Shown here piece by piece: positions 24,918 to 37,736 of a DNA stretch of 64,000 bases. Origin of the DNA: Sporosarcina koreensis (GTDB lineage: Bacteria; Bacillota; Bacilli; Bacillales_A; Planococcaceae); the NCBI RefSeq assembly GCF_000826145.2, contig NZ_LN651334.1, forward strand, positions 36,507 through 100,506, in the 5' to 3' direction. Below the pieces are notes generated by a model, which saw only the letters and a list, made by a program, of their open reading frames with translations, did no database searches and was not told the DNA's origin. Made by a program: the position numbers and the translations under genes. The stretch's first letter is position 1, and each line of letters starts with the position of its first letter.

Positions 24918-25193
24918 TCAAGACATCTTGTTTTCGATTTCAGCGATCAGCTGTTTTGCGCCTTCAGGGCTGAGAATGAGCTTTCCGTCGATGAGAGAGA
25001 GGTTATCGTCGGACACTTCGCCTGTTACGGAACAAGTCATGTTCGGCATATATTTCTTCAGGATGATTTTGTCGTCATCCACGTAAATTTCCAAAGCGTC
25101 TTTCTGGGCGATGCCGAGTGTTCTGCGCAGTTCGATCGGAATGACAACACGGCCAAGCTCGTCGACTTTACGTACGATTCCAGTGGATTTCAT
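24918..25193 (-). CDS. abrB: Transition-state regulator AbrB
   Basis: The 91-residue protein has the SpoVT/AbrB N-terminal DNA-binding domain (MKSTGIVRKVDELGRVVIPI, ELRRTLGIAQKDALEIYVDD, IILKKY) and a C-terminal multimerisation part. AbrB represses stationary-phase genes during growth. It is the one core gene here oriented against the rest. Its promoter and tandem Spo0A boxes are visible upstream, so control by Spo0A is likely. Confidence 0.95.
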   Translation of the reverse strand: MKSTGIVRKVDELGRVVIPIELRRTLGIAQKDALEIYVDDDKIILKKYMPNMTCSVTGEVSDDNLSLIDGKLILSPEGAKQLIAEIENKMS

Positions 25194-25222
25194 AAGATCG
25201 TGCCTCCTAAAATGGGTTTGTA

Positions 25223-25239
25223 TTCGTCAAAAATCGACA
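25223..25239 (-). promoter_or_regulatory. Tandem Spo0A boxes in the abrB leader
   Basis: On the minus strand TGTCGAT (complement of 25233-25239) and TGACGAA (complement of 25223-25229) are spaced ten bases start to start, between the abrB promoter and its ribosome binding site. The consensus is TGNCGAA. B. subtilis abrB is repressed by Spo0A from boxes in the same place. Confidence 0.7.
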
Positions 25240-25260
25240 TTTTTCTCTTGTCTGCTTATC

Positions 25261-25289
25261 ATCATACCAACTCTTCCAATTAACGTCAA
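25261..25289 (-). promoter_or_regulatory. Sigma-A promoter of abrB
   Basis: TTGACG (complement of 25284-25289) and TATGAT (complement of 25261-25266) are 17 bases apart, 68 bases upstream of the abrB start. Confidence 0.8.
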
Positions 25290-25415
25290 TAGAGAAACCC
25301 GTAAACTATGAAATGAATAACAAATACATGAAAAACTCACAATCAAATGAAATAAAAATACAATATGCAGCACTGTGGATGATTGGTCATAGCGTAAAAC
25401 GGAAAAGTCCGCTAA

Positions 25416-27419
<2,004 letters not shown>

Positions 27420-27420
27420 T

Positions 27421-27460
27421 ATAGGGCAGCGGACTCAAGAAAAGGTCCGCTGTCCTATTT
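27421..27460 (+). terminator. Terminator after metG
   Basis: GCAGCGGAC pairs with GTCCGCTG around a 10-base loop, followed by tcctattttt. Confidence 0.85.
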
Positions 27461-27542
27461 TTGTTGTCATCGTTTTGTAATGTAATTGCGATATCCGTGT
27501 AAAGAGGATGCTTTAGACTATAACCATTGTGAGGCGATAGAG

Positions 27543-28310
27543 ATGTTGATCGATACCCATGTCCACTTGAATGCAGACCAATATGAAGATGATATAGACG
27601 AGGTCATCCAGCGTGCACTGGACGCTGGCGTGGAACGTATGGTCGTGGTCGGTTTCGACCGTCCCACCATTACGAAAGCCATGGAACTCGCAGAAGTGCA
27701 TGAGTTCATCTACGCAGTGGTCGGCTGGCATCCGGTTGATGCCATCGACTGCACAGAGGAGGATCTGAAATGGATCGAGGAGCTGGCAGCCCATCCGAAA
27801 GTCGTCGGCATCGGAGAGACCGGTCTCGACTACCACTGGGATAAGTCCCCGAAGGATGTCCAGCAGGCGCTGTTCCGGAAGCAGATCCGGCTGGCGCAGA
27901 AAGTGAAGCTGCCGGTCATTATCCATAATCGTGATGCCACTGGTGACGTGGTCCGGATCCTGCAGGAAGAGGAGGCGCACCTCACCGGCGGCATCATGCA
28001 CTGCTACAGCGGCAGCGTGGAGACTGCACACCAATGCATCGACATGAATTTCATGATCTCGCTCGGCGGTCCGGTGACCTTCAAAAATGCCCGGATGCCG
28101 AAAGAGGTGGCGGCTGAAATACCGCTCGAGCATCTGCTGGTCGAGACCGATGCGCCGTACCTTGCGCCGCATCCGCACCGCGGAAAACGGAACGAACCCG
28201 CCTACGTAGCACTCGTTGCCGACCAGATTGCGGAACTGAAAGGAATCTCGGCTGAGGAAGTCGCGGAAACAACGACCCGGAATGCCATGAACCTGTTCGC
28301 CATCGACTGA
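27543..28310 (+). CDS. yabD: TatD family metal-dependent hydrolase (YabD)
   Basis: The 255-residue TIM-barrel hydrolase shows the metal ligands DTHVHLN, the glutamate in GIGETGLDYHWDKSP, IIHNRDATGD, MHCYSG and the catalytic aspartate in VETDAPYLAPHPHRG. TatD proteins act as DNases or in RNA turnover. ATG 27543 gives the family N-terminus (MLIDTHVHLN) and follows gtgaggcgatag. The frame is open to 27486 but without a ribosome binding site. Confidence 0.93.
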   Translation: MLIDTHVHLNADQYEDDIDEVIQRALDAGVERMVVVGFDRPTITKAMELAEVHEFIYAVVGWHPVDAIDCTEEDLKWIEELAAHPKVVGIGETGLDYHWDKSPKDVQQALFRKQIRLAQKVKLPVIIHNRDATGDVVRILQEEEAHLTGGIMHCYSGSVETAHQCIDMNFMISLGGPVTFKNARMPKEVAAEIPLEHLLVETDAPYLAPHPHRGKRNEPAYVALVADQIAELKGISAEEVAETTTRNAMNLFAID

Positions 28311-28318
28311 CCGTACGA

Positions 28319-28359
28319 GCCGGAAGCCTGCACAGCCTGACTGCAGCAGCCTTCCGGCG
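28319..28359 (+). terminator. Hairpin after yabD
   Basis: GCCGGAAG pairs with CTTCCGGC, with an inner GCAG/CTGC stem. The tail (gttctc) is only moderately T-rich. Confidence 0.6.
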
Positions 28360-28383
28360 TTCTCATGCAGGAAAGGTCGATCG

Positions 28384-28412
28384 GTTGACAGTGCAAAAGA
28401 GGGTCTATATAA
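28384..28412 (+). promoter_or_regulatory. Consensus sigma-A promoter of yabE
   Basis: TTGACA (28384-28389) and TATAAT (28407-28412) are exactly 17 bases apart, 31 bases before the yabE start. A perfect consensus implies strong, unregulated initiation; in B. subtilis yabE is held down by an antisense RNA. Confidence 0.88.
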
Positions 28413-28443
28413 TCAGCCGAGTGATTAAGGAGGAGAAACGTTA

Positions 28444-29730
28444 ATGACGAAAAGAACCACAGGCAATCGATTCTTTCAATCATTGAGAATACAGAAAATC
28501 GCAGCCGGCATAGCAGTGCTTGCGGTTTTCGTGACTGTTCTTTCTCTTGTCCTGTATGAGGGCACGAAGAAAAACATCAGCCTTGCGGCAGATGGAAAGA
28601 CCATCGAACTCAAGACGCATGCAGCCACAGTGGCGGACGTCCTGGCGCTGCAGGACATAGAGGTCGGCTCACATGATGCCGTAACACCGGCAGCGGATAC
28701 GCCGGTCGAAGACGGTATGTCGATCGACTGGAAGAAAGCGAATCCGGTGGCGGTCAACATGAACAATGATACAACGACAATCTGGACAACCGAGTCGACG
28801 GTTGGCTCCGTGCTGAAGGAAGCGGGCGTCGAACTGTCGGAACACGACGCGGTAACTCCTGCTCTGGACAGTAAGGTCGGTGAAGACGGGGAGATCACTG
28901 TCGACAAGGCGTTCCAGGTGACATTGAAGGACGGCAGCAAGACGAAGAAAGTATGGTCCACTTCGACTACGGTCGCTGACTTTTTAAAGAACGAAAACGT
29001 CCAGTTGAGTGAACTGGATCGTGTGGAAGGCGACAAGCAGAAGCTTGTACTTCCGAAATCGGTTATTTCGGTTGTTCGTGTGGAAAAGGTCACCGATGTA
29101 GTGGAAGAGACGACGGATTTCGACGTGAAGACACGGGCTGATGAAACCCTGCTGAAAGGCCGCGAAAAAGTGGTCGCAAAAGGACAGAAGGGGAAAGTCA
29201 GGAAGAGATTCGAAATCGTCAAAGAAAACGGCAAAGAAGTATCGCGCAAATTGATCCGGGAGCACGTCGTCTCCCATCCGAAGCCGAAAGTGGTATCAGT
29301 CGGCGCAAAAGTGGAAATTGCAAGTGCACCTGCTGCGAAGTCGGTGAAAACAGTTAAAGCAGCTGCGGCAGCTAAACAGCCGGCAGTGACGACCGCTTCT
29401 GCGAAGACATCTGTTTCCCGTGGAAATGGCGGAGAATCCGGCAAGGTGATGTACATGAATGCCACTGCCTACACAGCGCACTGTACTGGCTGCAGCGGAA
29501 TCACAGCAACGGGCATCAACCTTGCGGCAAATCCGGGCATGAAAGTGATCGCTGTTGACCCGGGTGTCATCCCCCTCGGCTCGAAAGTGTGGGTGGAAGG
29601 ATACGGCTACGCAATCGCAGGAGATACGGGCGGTGCCATCAAAGGCAACCGGATCGATCTGCACGTGCCGAACAACGCAGCTGCCCGGCAATTCGGCCGG
29701 CGCCAGGTCAAGGTCAAAGTGCTGAACTGA
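28444..29730 (+). CDS. yabE: YabE-like cell-wall protein with DUF348, G5 and 3D domains
   Basis: The 428-residue secreted or anchored protein has an N-terminal membrane segment (about residues 18-38, KIAAGIAVLAVFVTVLSLVL). Three DUF348 repeats follow (about 45-205, each with a TVADVL/TVGSVLK-type core), then a G5 domain (about 210-285). After an Ala/Lys-rich linker comes a C-terminal 3D domain (about 338-428) with catalytic-type aspartates (VDPGVIPLGS, GDTGGAIKGNRIDLH). The layout resembles resuscitation-promoting-factor/stationary-phase survival proteins that remodel peptidoglycan. ATG 28444 follows aaggaggag. Confidence 0.92.
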   Translation: MTKRTTGNRFFQSLRIQKIAAGIAVLAVFVTVLSLVLYEGTKKNISLAADGKTIELKTHAATVADVLALQDIEVGSHDAVTPAADTPVEDGMSIDWKKANPVAVNMNNDTTTIWTTESTVGSVLKEAGVELSEHDAVTPALDSKVGEDGEITVDKAFQVTLKDGSKTKKVWSTSTTVADFLKNENVQLSELDRVEGDKQKLVLPKSVISVVRVEKVTDVVEETTDFDVKTRADETLLKGREKVVAKGQKGKVRKRFEIVKENGKEVSRKLIREHVVSHPKPKVVSVGAKVEIASAPAAKSVKTVKAAAAAKQPAVTTASAKTSVSRGNGGESGKVMYMNATAYTAHCTGCSGITATGINLAANPGMKVIAVDPGVIPLGSKVWVEGYGYAIAGDTGGAIKGNRIDLHVPNNAAARQFGRRQVKVKVLN

Positions 29731-29762
29731 CCGTGCCATACAATTGGATACAGCAATTCCGG

Positions 29763-29799
29763 TACAATCCGCATGGCATTCCTGCTATGCGGATTGTTG
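29763..29799 (+). terminator. Terminator hairpin after yabE
   Basis: ACAATCCGCAT pairs with ATGCGGATTGT around a loop of about 14 bases. The downstream T-content is low, so efficiency is uncertain. Confidence 0.65.
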
Positions 29800-29919
29800 T
29801 CCGTTTCATGGTTTTCTGTACAACCGTCCGTACAGCCGGTAAAATTGGTTCATCAGCTGAGTCACATAATGAGCAGACGCAACACGCCGTCCGCATACAG
29901 CAGAGGAAAGAGGAATACA

Positions 29920-31373
<1,454 letters not shown>

Positions 31374-31391
31374 GGCGCTTACTTATAGAAG

Positions 31392-31426
31392 GAAGCAGAT
31401 TGCGGCGGCTGTCTGCTTTTTTTCAT
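31392..31426 (+). terminator. Terminator after rsmA
   Basis: AGCAGA pairs with TCTGCT (with additional G-C pairs in between), followed by seven T's. Confidence 0.75.
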
Positions 31427-31479
31427 GGAACAGGACAGCCGGGCAAGGGAATGGAATCCGACGGCTGGCAGGAGGGAAT

Positions 31480-31584
31480 GATCGGTTCTGCACGGGAATT
31501 GATCGCTTGGCGGTGAGTATGGAGCGGTCAGCCGTCGTAATTGATCGGTTCGCACCGGGAAATGAGCGCTTCTGCATCTCCTTG
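31480..31584. repeat. Five tandem units of exactly 21 bp
   Basis: Units begin at 31480, 31501, 31522, 31543 and 31564 with GATCGG, GATCGC, GAGCGG, GATCGG and GAGCGC. The remainder of each unit varies, with recurring GCACGGGAATT-like ends. The consensus start is GA[T/G]CG[G/C]. The period is constant. The array is related in motif to the one at 49073-49233. Confidence 0.8.
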
Positions 31585-31669
31585 ACACTAAGGATTTTAC
31601 CGAATAAAGCAAATATGACGATTCTGAGGAAAAAAGAATGTCGAAACGTAAAAAACTAGACTAAAAGCA

Positions 31670-31740
31670 TTGACAAAGCTAAATTCAACCTGTTAAAATT
31701 TAAAGTTTTAATTGACAGAACTTTTTCACTGTGTTATGAT
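31670..31740 (+). promoter_or_regulatory. veg: Tandem sigma-A promoters of veg
   Basis: The upstream promoter is TTGACA (31670-31675) with TAAAAT (31694-31699), an 18-base spacer. The main one is TTGACA (31712-31717) with TATGAT (31735-31740), a 17-base spacer, 25 bases before the start codon. The surrounding sequence is A/T-rich, like an UP element. The veg promoter is one of the strongest in B. subtilis. Confidence 0.88.
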
Positions 31741-31764
31741 AATACATAGTGAGGTGGAAGCGAC

Positions 31765-32031
31765 ATGCCAAAAACATTAGCGGACATTAAGAAGTCATTG
31801 GATGCTCACTTGGGAAAACGTATGCACCTTCGTGCAAACGGCGGTCGGAAGAAGACGATCGAACGAGCTGGAATCCTTCGTGACACGTATCGTGCAGTAT
31901 TTGTAGTGGAACTTGATCAGGACGAAAATGCGTTTGAACGGGTATCATACAGTTATGCGGATATTTTGACCGAAGCGGTTGAAATAACGATACTGGACGG
32001 TGGAGACACCACAGCGTTTGAGATTAAATAG
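31765..32031 (+). CDS. veg: Veg protein, biofilm-related
   Basis: The 88-residue Veg protein (DUF1021) reads [40 protein letters not shown] and [20 protein letters not shown]. In B. subtilis it stimulates biofilm matrix genes and affects spore outgrowth. ATG 31765 follows gaggtgg. It has its own strong promoters and a terminator, so it is a single-gene unit. Confidence 0.95.
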   Translation: MPKTLADIKKSLDAHLGKRMHLRANGGRKKTIERAGILRDTYRAVFVVELDQDENAFERVSYSYADILTEAVEITILDGGDTTAFEIK

Positions 32032-32062
32032 CACTTTTACTATCAGCGAATTCAATTTTACC

Positions 32063-32109
32063 GAAACACCCCAAACTTTCCTCTGGAAAGTATTACGGGG
32101 TGTTTTTTC
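32063..32109 (+). terminator. Terminator after veg
   Basis: AACACCCC pairs with GGGGTGTT, with an inner ACTTTCC/GGAAAGT stem, followed by TTTTTT. Confidence 0.85.
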
Positions 32110-32158
32110 GTTCCTTCCGGTCATGCTACGGTCGTCAGCCAATAAGGAGGAAACCTGA

Positions 32159-32344
32159 ATGGCGAAACGGAATGGCGTAATGTCTGAGCAGCTGAAGGTG
32201 GAAATTGCGAAGGAACTTGGATTTTACGATGTGGTCGAGCGTGAAGGGTGGGGAGGCATCAAATCGCGGGATGCCGGTAATATGGTGAAGCGCGCGATTG
32301 AGATGGCACAACGGGGACTCTCGGAGCAGGAACGGCCGCACTAA
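32159..32344 (+). CDS. sspF: Small acid-soluble spore protein SspF
   Basis: The 61-residue alpha/beta-type SASP reads [40 protein letters not shown] and VKRAIEMAQ. It coats and protects forespore DNA. ATG 32159 follows aaggagga. A CATGCTA at 32122-32128 resembles a sigma-G -10 element, but its -35 position overlaps the veg terminator and is poor. Confidence 0.94.
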   Translation: MAKRNGVMSEQLKVEIAKELGFYDVVEREGWGGIKSRDAGNMVKRAIEMAQRGLSEQERPH

Positions 32345-32393
32345 GAGGACCAGTGCTGCATAACCCAAATCCAACGAATGGCTGACAGAAGAA

Positions 32394-32440
32394 GCTGTGG
32401 TTCTGCACAATCGTGCGGGGCCGGCTTTTTTTGTGCTCTT
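32394..32440 (+). terminator. Probable terminator after sspF
   Basis: A GC-rich imperfect hairpin (GCAC/GTGC core with flanking AGC/GCT) is followed by seven T's at about 32428-32434. Confidence 0.5.
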
Positions 32441-32513
32441 TGCACAAACCCGGCATTTTTATTTGCGCCTATGGTAAAATAGGGGGCAATGAAGTTTGAA
32501 TGGAGGCAGCCAG

Positions 32514-33383
32514 ATGAGTATGATATCTGAAAAAGCGCCCGCAAAAATAAATCTAACGCTCGATGTCCTGCAGAAACGGCCGGACGGCTACCACGAAGTC
32601 GAAATGATCATGACGACGGTGGATCTTGCAGACCGTGTCTGGCTGAAACCGCTCGACCGCGGCATCATCATCCGTTCATCCGAGCGGTATGTCCCGAATG
32701 ATAAGCGGAATCTCGCATGGCAGGCCGCTGATCTGCTGCGGAAGCGGCATCACGTGACTGAAGGCGTTGAAATTACATTGGACAAACATATACCGGTCGC
32801 TGCGGGTCTGGCAGGCGGAAGCTCGGATGCTGCTGCGACACTGCGCGGTCTGAACCGTCTGTGGAACCTCGGCTTGACGCTGGACGAGCTGGCGGAGCTC
32901 GGCGGGCAGATCGGCTCGGACATCCCCTTCTGTGTCTACGGCGGCACAGCGCTTGCATCCGGCCGCGGGGAAAAGATCCGGCACTTGGACGTTCCGCCGA
33001 ACTGCTGGGTCATTTTGGCAAAACCGGCCATTTCCGTCTCGACCGCGGACATATATAGTGCCCTCGACGTGCAATCCATCCATCATCCGAATACAGCGGG
33101 CATGATGGCGGCTCTGGCGTCTGGTGACTATGATGCGATGTGCAGCCTTCTCGGCAACGCACTCGAACCGGTCACAATGCGCCTCCATCCCCAAGTGGCC
33201 GTCCTGAAGGAGCAGATGCTGAAATTCGGTGCGGATGCCGTGCTGATGAGCGGAAGCGGACCGACAGTGTTCGGGTTTGTGCAGCATGAATCCCAGGTGG
33301 CCCGTGTCTATAACGGACTGAAAGGCTTCTGTCCGGAAGTCTACGCTGTGCGGATGATGGGCGAACGGACCCATCTTGCTTGA
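32514..33383 (+). CDS. ispE: 4-diphosphocytidyl-2-C-methyl-D-erythritol kinase
   Basis: The 289-residue GHMP kinase of the MEP isoprenoid pathway shows [20 protein letters not shown], the ATP loop [34 protein letters not shown] and C-terminal [15 protein letters not shown] 32514 lies seven bases after ggagg. ATG 32520 is a possible alternative. Confidence 0.95.
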   Translation: MSMISEKAPAKINLTLDVLQKRPDGYHEVEMIMTTVDLADRVWLKPLDRGIIIRSSERYVPNDKRNLAWQAADLLRKRHHVTEGVEITLDKHIPVAAGLAGGSSDAAATLRGLNRLWNLGLTLDELAELGGQIGSDIPFCVYGGTALASGRGEKIRHLDVPPNCWVILAKPAISVSTADIYSALDVQSIHHPNTAGMMAALASGDYDAMCSLLGNALEPVTMRLHPQVAVLKEQMLKFGADAVLMSGSGPTVFGFVQHESQVARVYNGLKGFCPEVYAVRMMGERTHLA

Positions 33384-33441
33384 AGACAGATGATTATGGT
33401 AGTCTAGATATAGAATATTCGGGTTTTAGGAGTTGTTGGCC

Positions 33442-34269
33442 ATGAAGTGGAAGCGGAGTGAACGTCTCATCGAGATGACCCGCCATTTGCTGGAACACCC
33501 CCACCAGCTCATCCCGCTCACTGTTTTTTCTGAACGGTTCCAGTCGGCGAAGTCGTCCATCAGCGAAGATCTGACCATCGTGAAAGAGACGTTCGAAACG
33601 AGCGGTGCAGGCAGGCTGCTGACCGTTTCGGGTGCTGCCGGCGGCGTGAAATATATTCCTCTTATGTCTGAAGAGGCGGCACATGGTGTCATCGCCCAGC
33701 TCATGGAAGAACTGGGCCATACGGACCGTCTGCTGCCCGGCGGCTATTTATATATGACCGACCTGCTCGGCAATCCGCGGCTTATGGACAGTGTCGGGCG
33801 CCTGTTCGCGGCAGCGTTTGCGGACAGCGGGATCGATGTCATCATGACCGTGGCGACGAAAGGCATTCCGATCGCCCATGCGATCGCACATCATCTGAAT
33901 GTGCCGGTCGTCATCGTTCGGCGTGACAGCAAGGTGACGGAAGGCTCCACGGTGAGTATCAATTACGTTTCCGGATCGGCCCGCCGCATCCAGACGATGG
34001 TCCTGTCGAAACGCAGCATGAAAAGCGGTCAGCGTGTACTGATCACCGATGACTTCATGAAAGCCGGCGGCACGATGCTCGGCATGCGGAACCTCGTCGA
34101 AGAGTTCGATTGCCAAGTGGCAGGAGCGGCTGTATTGGTCGAATCCGAGCACTCGGAGCGGGTGCTGAAGGAAACGTACAGATCACTGGTGAAATTGCGC
34201 AGTGTGAATGAGGTTGACCGGACGATTGAACTCGAGGAAGGCAACTACTTTTCGGAAGGCGGAGAATAA
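33442..34269 (+). CDS. purR: Purine operon repressor PurR
   Basis: The 275-residue protein has a winged-helix N-terminus ([36 protein letters not shown]) and a PRT-fold C-terminal domain with the PRPP loop [14 protein letters not shown]. PurR represses purine synthesis genes, and PRPP relieves this. ATG 33442 is nine bases after taggag; two upstream TTG codons are possible but would crowd that site. RidA follows after a single base. Confidence 0.94.
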   Translation: MKWKRSERLIEMTRHLLEHPHQLIPLTVFSERFQSAKSSISEDLTIVKETFETSGAGRLLTVSGAAGGVKYIPLMSEEAAHGVIAQLMEELGHTDRLLPGGYLYMTDLLGNPRLMDSVGRLFAAAFADSGIDVIMTVATKGIPIAHAIAHHLNVPVVIVRRDSKVTEGSTVSINYVSGSARRIQTMVLSKRSMKSGQRVLITDDFMKAGGTMLGMRNLVEEFDCQVAGAAVLVESEHSERVLKETYRSLVKLRSVNEVDRTIELEEGNYFSEGGE

Positions 34270-34270
34270 G

Positions 34271-34645
34271 ATGGACTACGTAGCGACAGAGAAGGCACCG
34301 AAGGCGATCGGCCCCTATGCACAAGCGGTCAAAGTGAACGGCATGGTTTACACATCAGGCCAGATCCCATTGCTTGCAAACGGTGAGCTTGCCGGTGCGA
34401 CAATCGAAGAACAGACGGACCAGGTGTTCGAAAACCTGAAGGCTGTACTGGCGGAAGCCGGCTCTTCACTCGGACAGGTCGTCAAGGCGACGGTCTTCAT
34501 CAAGGACATGAACGAATTCGGCGCGCTGAACGATGTTTACGCCCGCCATTTCGGGGAGCATACCCCTGCACGTGCAACCGTGGAAGTCGCACGTCTGCCG
34601 AAAGATGTGAAAGTCGAAATCGAAGTAATTGCAGTCGCTGGGTAA
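34271..34645 (+). CDS. ridA: RidA family 2-iminobutanoate/2-iminopropanoate deaminase
   Basis: The 124-residue trimeric enzyme hydrolyses reactive imines formed by PLP enzymes. It shows [35 protein letters not shown], the catalytic arginine in [20 protein letters not shown] and VIAV. It corresponds to YabJ, which follows purR in B. subtilis. ATG 34271 follows ggaaggcggag. Confidence 0.95.
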   Translation: MDYVATEKAPKAIGPYAQAVKVNGMVYTSGQIPLLANGELAGATIEEQTDQVFENLKAVLAEAGSSLGQVVKATVFIKDMNEFGALNDVYARHFGEHTPARATVEVARLPKDVKVEIEVIAVAG

Positions 34646-34654
34646 GCGGCATGT

Positions 34655-34703
34655 ACAGCTGCTCGGACTGTCAGCCTCTGCTGATGGGCGGGCAGCTTTT
34701 TTG
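34655..34703 (+). terminator. Terminator after ridA
   Basis: AGCTGC pairs with GCAGCT at the ends of a larger hairpin, followed by TTTTTT. Confidence 0.65.
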
Positions 34704-34808
34704 CACATGGAATAGTCGGAAAAATTTAAATTCCCATAAAGGGATTCGGGAGTCTATGTAGAACTTATACAAGAACACGTTTTGTCAGAAAGGGGAATGG
34801 AAAGGGAT

Positions 34809-35087
34809 ATGCAAGTAACGAATGTACGGCTGCGCAAGGTGGAGACAACGGGAAGGATGCGGGCGATCGCATCCATTACAATCGACGACGAATTCGTCAT
34901 CCATGATATCCGGATCATCGAGGGGAATGCCGGCCTGTTCGTGGCCATGCCGAGCAAGCGGACGCCGGATGGGGAATTCCGCGACATCGCACATCCCATC
35001 AATCCGGACGCACGGATGAAAGTCCAGGATGCTGTATTGCAGGTCTACCATGCCGAGGAAGAAGTTCTGGATCCGGCACCTGTGTGA
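34809..35087 (+). CDS. spoVG: SpoVG, RNA-binding regulator
   Basis: The 92-residue protein reads [40 protein letters not shown] and [20 protein letters not shown]. SpoVG affects septation in sporulation and binds nucleic acids in several Bacillales. Start 34809 matches B. subtilis SpoVG; ATG 34797 would add four residues. In B. subtilis it is transcribed by sigma-H. I see only a poor match to that promoter near 34717-34750. Confidence 0.94.
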   Translation: MQVTNVRLRKVETTGRMRAIASITIDDEFVIHDIRIIEGNAGLFVAMPSKRTPDGEFRDIAHPINPDARMKVQDAVLQVYHAEEEVLDPAPV

Positions 35088-35111
35088 AACTGAATCTGTC
35101 GGTAAATTGTC

Positions 35112-35145
35112 ACAGAGCCGCAAGCCTGCCCGCTTGCGGCTCTAT
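35112..35145 (+). terminator. Terminator after spoVG
   Basis: GAGCCGCAAGC pairs with GCTTGCGGCTC around a 6-base loop. Confidence 0.75.
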
Positions 35146-35224
35146 TGGCGAGCGCTGAGCGGTTTGTCATCCGAAAAAGCCAATAATAATAAGACACTAT
35201 GCATAAATTGTCAAGCGGCAATAG

Positions 35225-35253
35225 TTGAAAATCACTGCTGTGTCGGCTATAGT
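35225..35253 (+). promoter_or_regulatory. Sigma-A promoter of glmU-prs
   Basis: TTGAAA (35225-35230) and TATAGT (35248-35253) are 17 bases apart, 31 bases before the glmU start. Confidence 0.8.
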
Positions 35254-35284
35254 CTAATATGAAATCTAGGATGGGGGACAGCTC

Positions 35285-36658
35285 ATGACAAGTACATATG
35301 CAATCGTACTGGCAGCAGGCCAGGGAACACGCATGAAGTCGAATTTATATAAAGTGCTGCACCCGGTTTGCGGGAAACCGATGGTGGAGCACGTCATCGA
35401 TCACGTCAGAGGCATCGGGGCGGACCGTGTCGTCACCGTTGTCGGCCATGGAGCAGAAAAAGTGGAACAGACTCTCGGTTCCAAAAGTGAATACGTCCTG
35501 CAGGATGAGCAGCTCGGGACTGCGCATGCGGTACAGCAGGCGGAACAGCTGCTCGGCGATCTGGATGGCACGACACTTGTCGTCTGCGGAGACACGCCGC
35601 TGATCCGCTCGGAGACGATGGAGGCCCTTGTCCGTGAGCACCGGGAACTTGGCGCAAAAGCGACCATCCTGACCGCGATTGCAGACAACCCGGCAGGCTA
35701 TGGCCGGATCATCCGCGGGGAAAACGGGGAAGTGCTGCGCAACGTTGAACAGAAGGATGCCACCCCTGAGGAACAGGCCGTCCGGGAGATCAACACCGGT
35801 ACGTACTGCTTCGATAACCGGGCATTGTTCGAAGCACTGAAAAAAGTGAAGAACGACAATGCACAAGGGGAATACTATCTGCCGGACGTCATCGGCATCC
35901 TCCAGTCGGAAGGATCCCTGATCGGCGCATATGCCTGTGAAGACTTCAGTGAAACGCTCGGCGTCAATGACCGGGTCGTCCTGTCACAGGCGGAAGCGGT
36001 CATGCGCCGCCGGATAGCGGAAACACATATGCGGAACGGTGTGACGATCATTTCACCTGATACGGCAGTCATCAGCGCGGATGCTGAAATCGGCCGTGAT
36101 ACCGTCATCCAGCCGGGGACACTAATCGAAGGGGCTTGCCGCATCGGTGAAGAATGTGTGATCGGCCCGAACAGCCACCTGACGGACAGCACGATCGGCG
36201 ACCGGACGACGGTGCACTCCTCGGTCGTCAAGTCGAGCATCATTGGTGCCGATACAGCTGTAGGCCCGTTCGCCCACATCCGGCCCGAGTCCGAACTCGG
36301 TGACCATGTCAAAGTCGGCAACTTCGTGGAAATCAAGAAATCGACATTCGGCAATGGCAGCAAGGTATCCCACCTCAGCTATATCGGGGATGCGGACGTC
36401 GGCTCCGCCGTCAACATCGGCTGCGGCTCGATCACGGTCAACTACGACGGTAAGAACAAGTTCAAGACGACAATCGAAGACGAGGCGTTCATCGGCTGCA
36501 ATTCCAATCTGGTCGCACCGGTCAAGGTAGGCAAGGGTTCCTACGTCGCCGCGGGATCCACTGTCACGAAAGATGTCCCGGAAGACTCCCTGGCCATCGC
36601 CCGGGTCCGCCAAGAGAACAAGGAAGGCTATGCAGCGAAACTAAACTCTAAACGATAA
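35285..36658 (+). CDS. glmU: Bifunctional UDP-GlcNAc pyrophosphorylase / glucosamine-1-phosphate acetyltransferase
   Basis: The 457-residue enzyme makes UDP-GlcNAc for the cell wall. The N-terminal uridyltransferase has [20 protein letters not shown] and [11 protein letters not shown]. The C-terminal left-handed beta-helix acetyltransferase (from about residue 250) has hexapeptide repeats and [15 protein letters not shown]. Length is typical. ATG 35285 follows gatgggggac. It is followed by prs 15 bases later, the same pair as in B. subtilis. Confidence 0.96.
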   Translation: MTSTYAIVLAAGQGTRMKSNLYKVLHPVCGKPMVEHVIDHVRGIGADRVVTVVGHGAEKVEQTLGSKSEYVLQDEQLGTAHAVQQAEQLLGDLDGTTLVVCGDTPLIRSETMEALVREHRELGAKATILTAIADNPAGYGRIIRGENGEVLRNVEQKDATPEEQAVREINTGTYCFDNRALFEALKKVKNDNAQGEYYLPDVIGILQSEGSLIGAYACEDFSETLGVNDRVVLSQAEAVMRRRIAETHMRNGVTIISPDTAVISADAEIGRDTVIQPGTLIEGACRIGEECVIGPNSHLTDSTIGDRTTVHSSVVKSSIIGADTAVGPFAHIRPESELGDHVKVGNFVEIKKSTFGNGSKVSHLSYIGDADVGSAVNIGCGSITVNYDGKNKFKTTIEDEAFIGCNSNLVAPVKVGKGSYVAAGSTVTKDVPEDSLAIARVRQENKEGYAAKLNSKR

Positions 36659-36673
36659 AACAGGAGGTCCATC

Positions 36674-37633
36674 ATGGCCAATCAATATCCGAACCACAAA
36701 CTGAAAATCTTCACACTGAACGCAAACGAACCGCTGGCGAAAGAAGTCGCAGATTTCATCGGCTGCCCGCTCGGTGAATGTTCCGTCAAACGGTTCAGTG
36801 ACGGTGAAGTTCAGATCAATATCGAAGAAAGCATCCGCGGCTGTGACGTATACGTCATCCAATCCACTTCCTACCCGGTCAACGATAACCTGATGGAACT
36901 TCTGATCATGATCGATGCACTGCGCCGTGCATCTGCCCGGACGATCAATGTCGTCATGCCGTATTACGGCTATGCCCGCCAGGACCGCAAAGCGCGTTCC
37001 CGTGAACCGATCACGGCCAAGCTCGTTGCGAACCTTCTGGAGAAAGCGGGAGCGGACCGGGTGATCGCGATGGACCTCCATGCGCCGCAGATCCAAGGGT
37101 TCTTCGATATCCCGATCGACCACCTGGTGGCCGTTCCGCTGCTGTCCGAGCACTTCAAAAACCAAGGGTTCAAAGGCGACGATATCGTCATCGTCTCGCC
37201 TGACCACGGCGGCGTGACGCGTGCCCGCAAAATGGCCGACCGCCTGAAAGCGCCGATTGCGATCATCGATAAACGCCGTCCGAAACCGAACGTCAGTGAA
37301 GTGATGAACATTGTCGGCCAGGTCGAAGGCAAAATCGCCATCCTGATCGATGACATCATCGACACGGCCGGCACAATCACGGCCGGAGCCAATGCAATCG
37401 TTGAAGCGGGCGCAACGGAAGTCTATGCCTGCTGTACGCACCCTGTCCTGTCAGGACCGGCCATCCAGCGCATCAACGATTCGAAGATCAAGGAACTGGT
37501 CATCACGAACACCATCGAGCTTCCGGAAGACAAACACTCACCGAAGATCAAGCAGCTGTCCGTTGCGCGCCTCATCGGAGATGCGATCATCCGGGTGTTT
37601 GAAGAGAAATCCGTCAGCACACTGTTCGACTGA
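36674..37633 (+). CDS. prs: Ribose-phosphate pyrophosphokinase
   Basis: The 319-residue enzyme makes PRPP from ribose 5-phosphate and ATP for purine, pyrimidine, His and Trp synthesis. It shows [54 protein letters not shown] and the PRPP loop [16 protein letters not shown] 36674 follows acaggaggtccatc. Confidence 0.97.
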   Translation: MANQYPNHKLKIFTLNANEPLAKEVADFIGCPLGECSVKRFSDGEVQINIEESIRGCDVYVIQSTSYPVNDNLMELLIMIDALRRASARTINVVMPYYGYARQDRKARSREPITAKLVANLLEKAGADRVIAMDLHAPQIQGFFDIPIDHLVAVPLLSEHFKNQGFKGDDIVIVSPDHGGVTRARKMADRLKAPIAIIDKRRPKPNVSEVMNIVGQVEGKIAILIDDIIDTAGTITAGANAIVEAGATEVYACCTHPVLSGPAIQRINDSKIKELVITNTIELPEDKHSPKIKQLSVARLIGDAIIRVFEEKSVSTLFD

Positions 37634-37669
37634 GCCGTCAGCGCAGCGTGCTGGAAACAGGCAGACAGG

Positions 37670-37694
37670 GTTTGGAACGTCATGTAACGGGTAT
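37670..37694 (+). promoter_or_regulatory. Sigma-B promoter of ctc
   Basis: GTTTGG (37670-37675) and GGGTAT (37689-37694) are 13 bases apart. Sigma-B recognises GTTTAA and GGGTAT with 12-15 bases between them, and ctc is a classical sigma-B gene. This implies a general stress regulon. Confidence 0.75.
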
Positions 37695-37736
37695 TTACTA
37701 TGTAGGAAAACTTCTTTTATAAAGGGGACTGAGCAT

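Noticed and set aside
31480..31584. Possible CRISPR array
   Set aside because: The units are directly adjacent, 21 bp long and degenerate, without unique spacers of constant length, and no cas genes are present.
31379..31612. Minus-strand ORF with a seven-residue periodicity (RSI/RSF repeats)
   Set aside because: The peptide periodicity only reflects the 21-bp DNA repeat. There is no ribosome binding site and the frame runs into the rsmA terminator.
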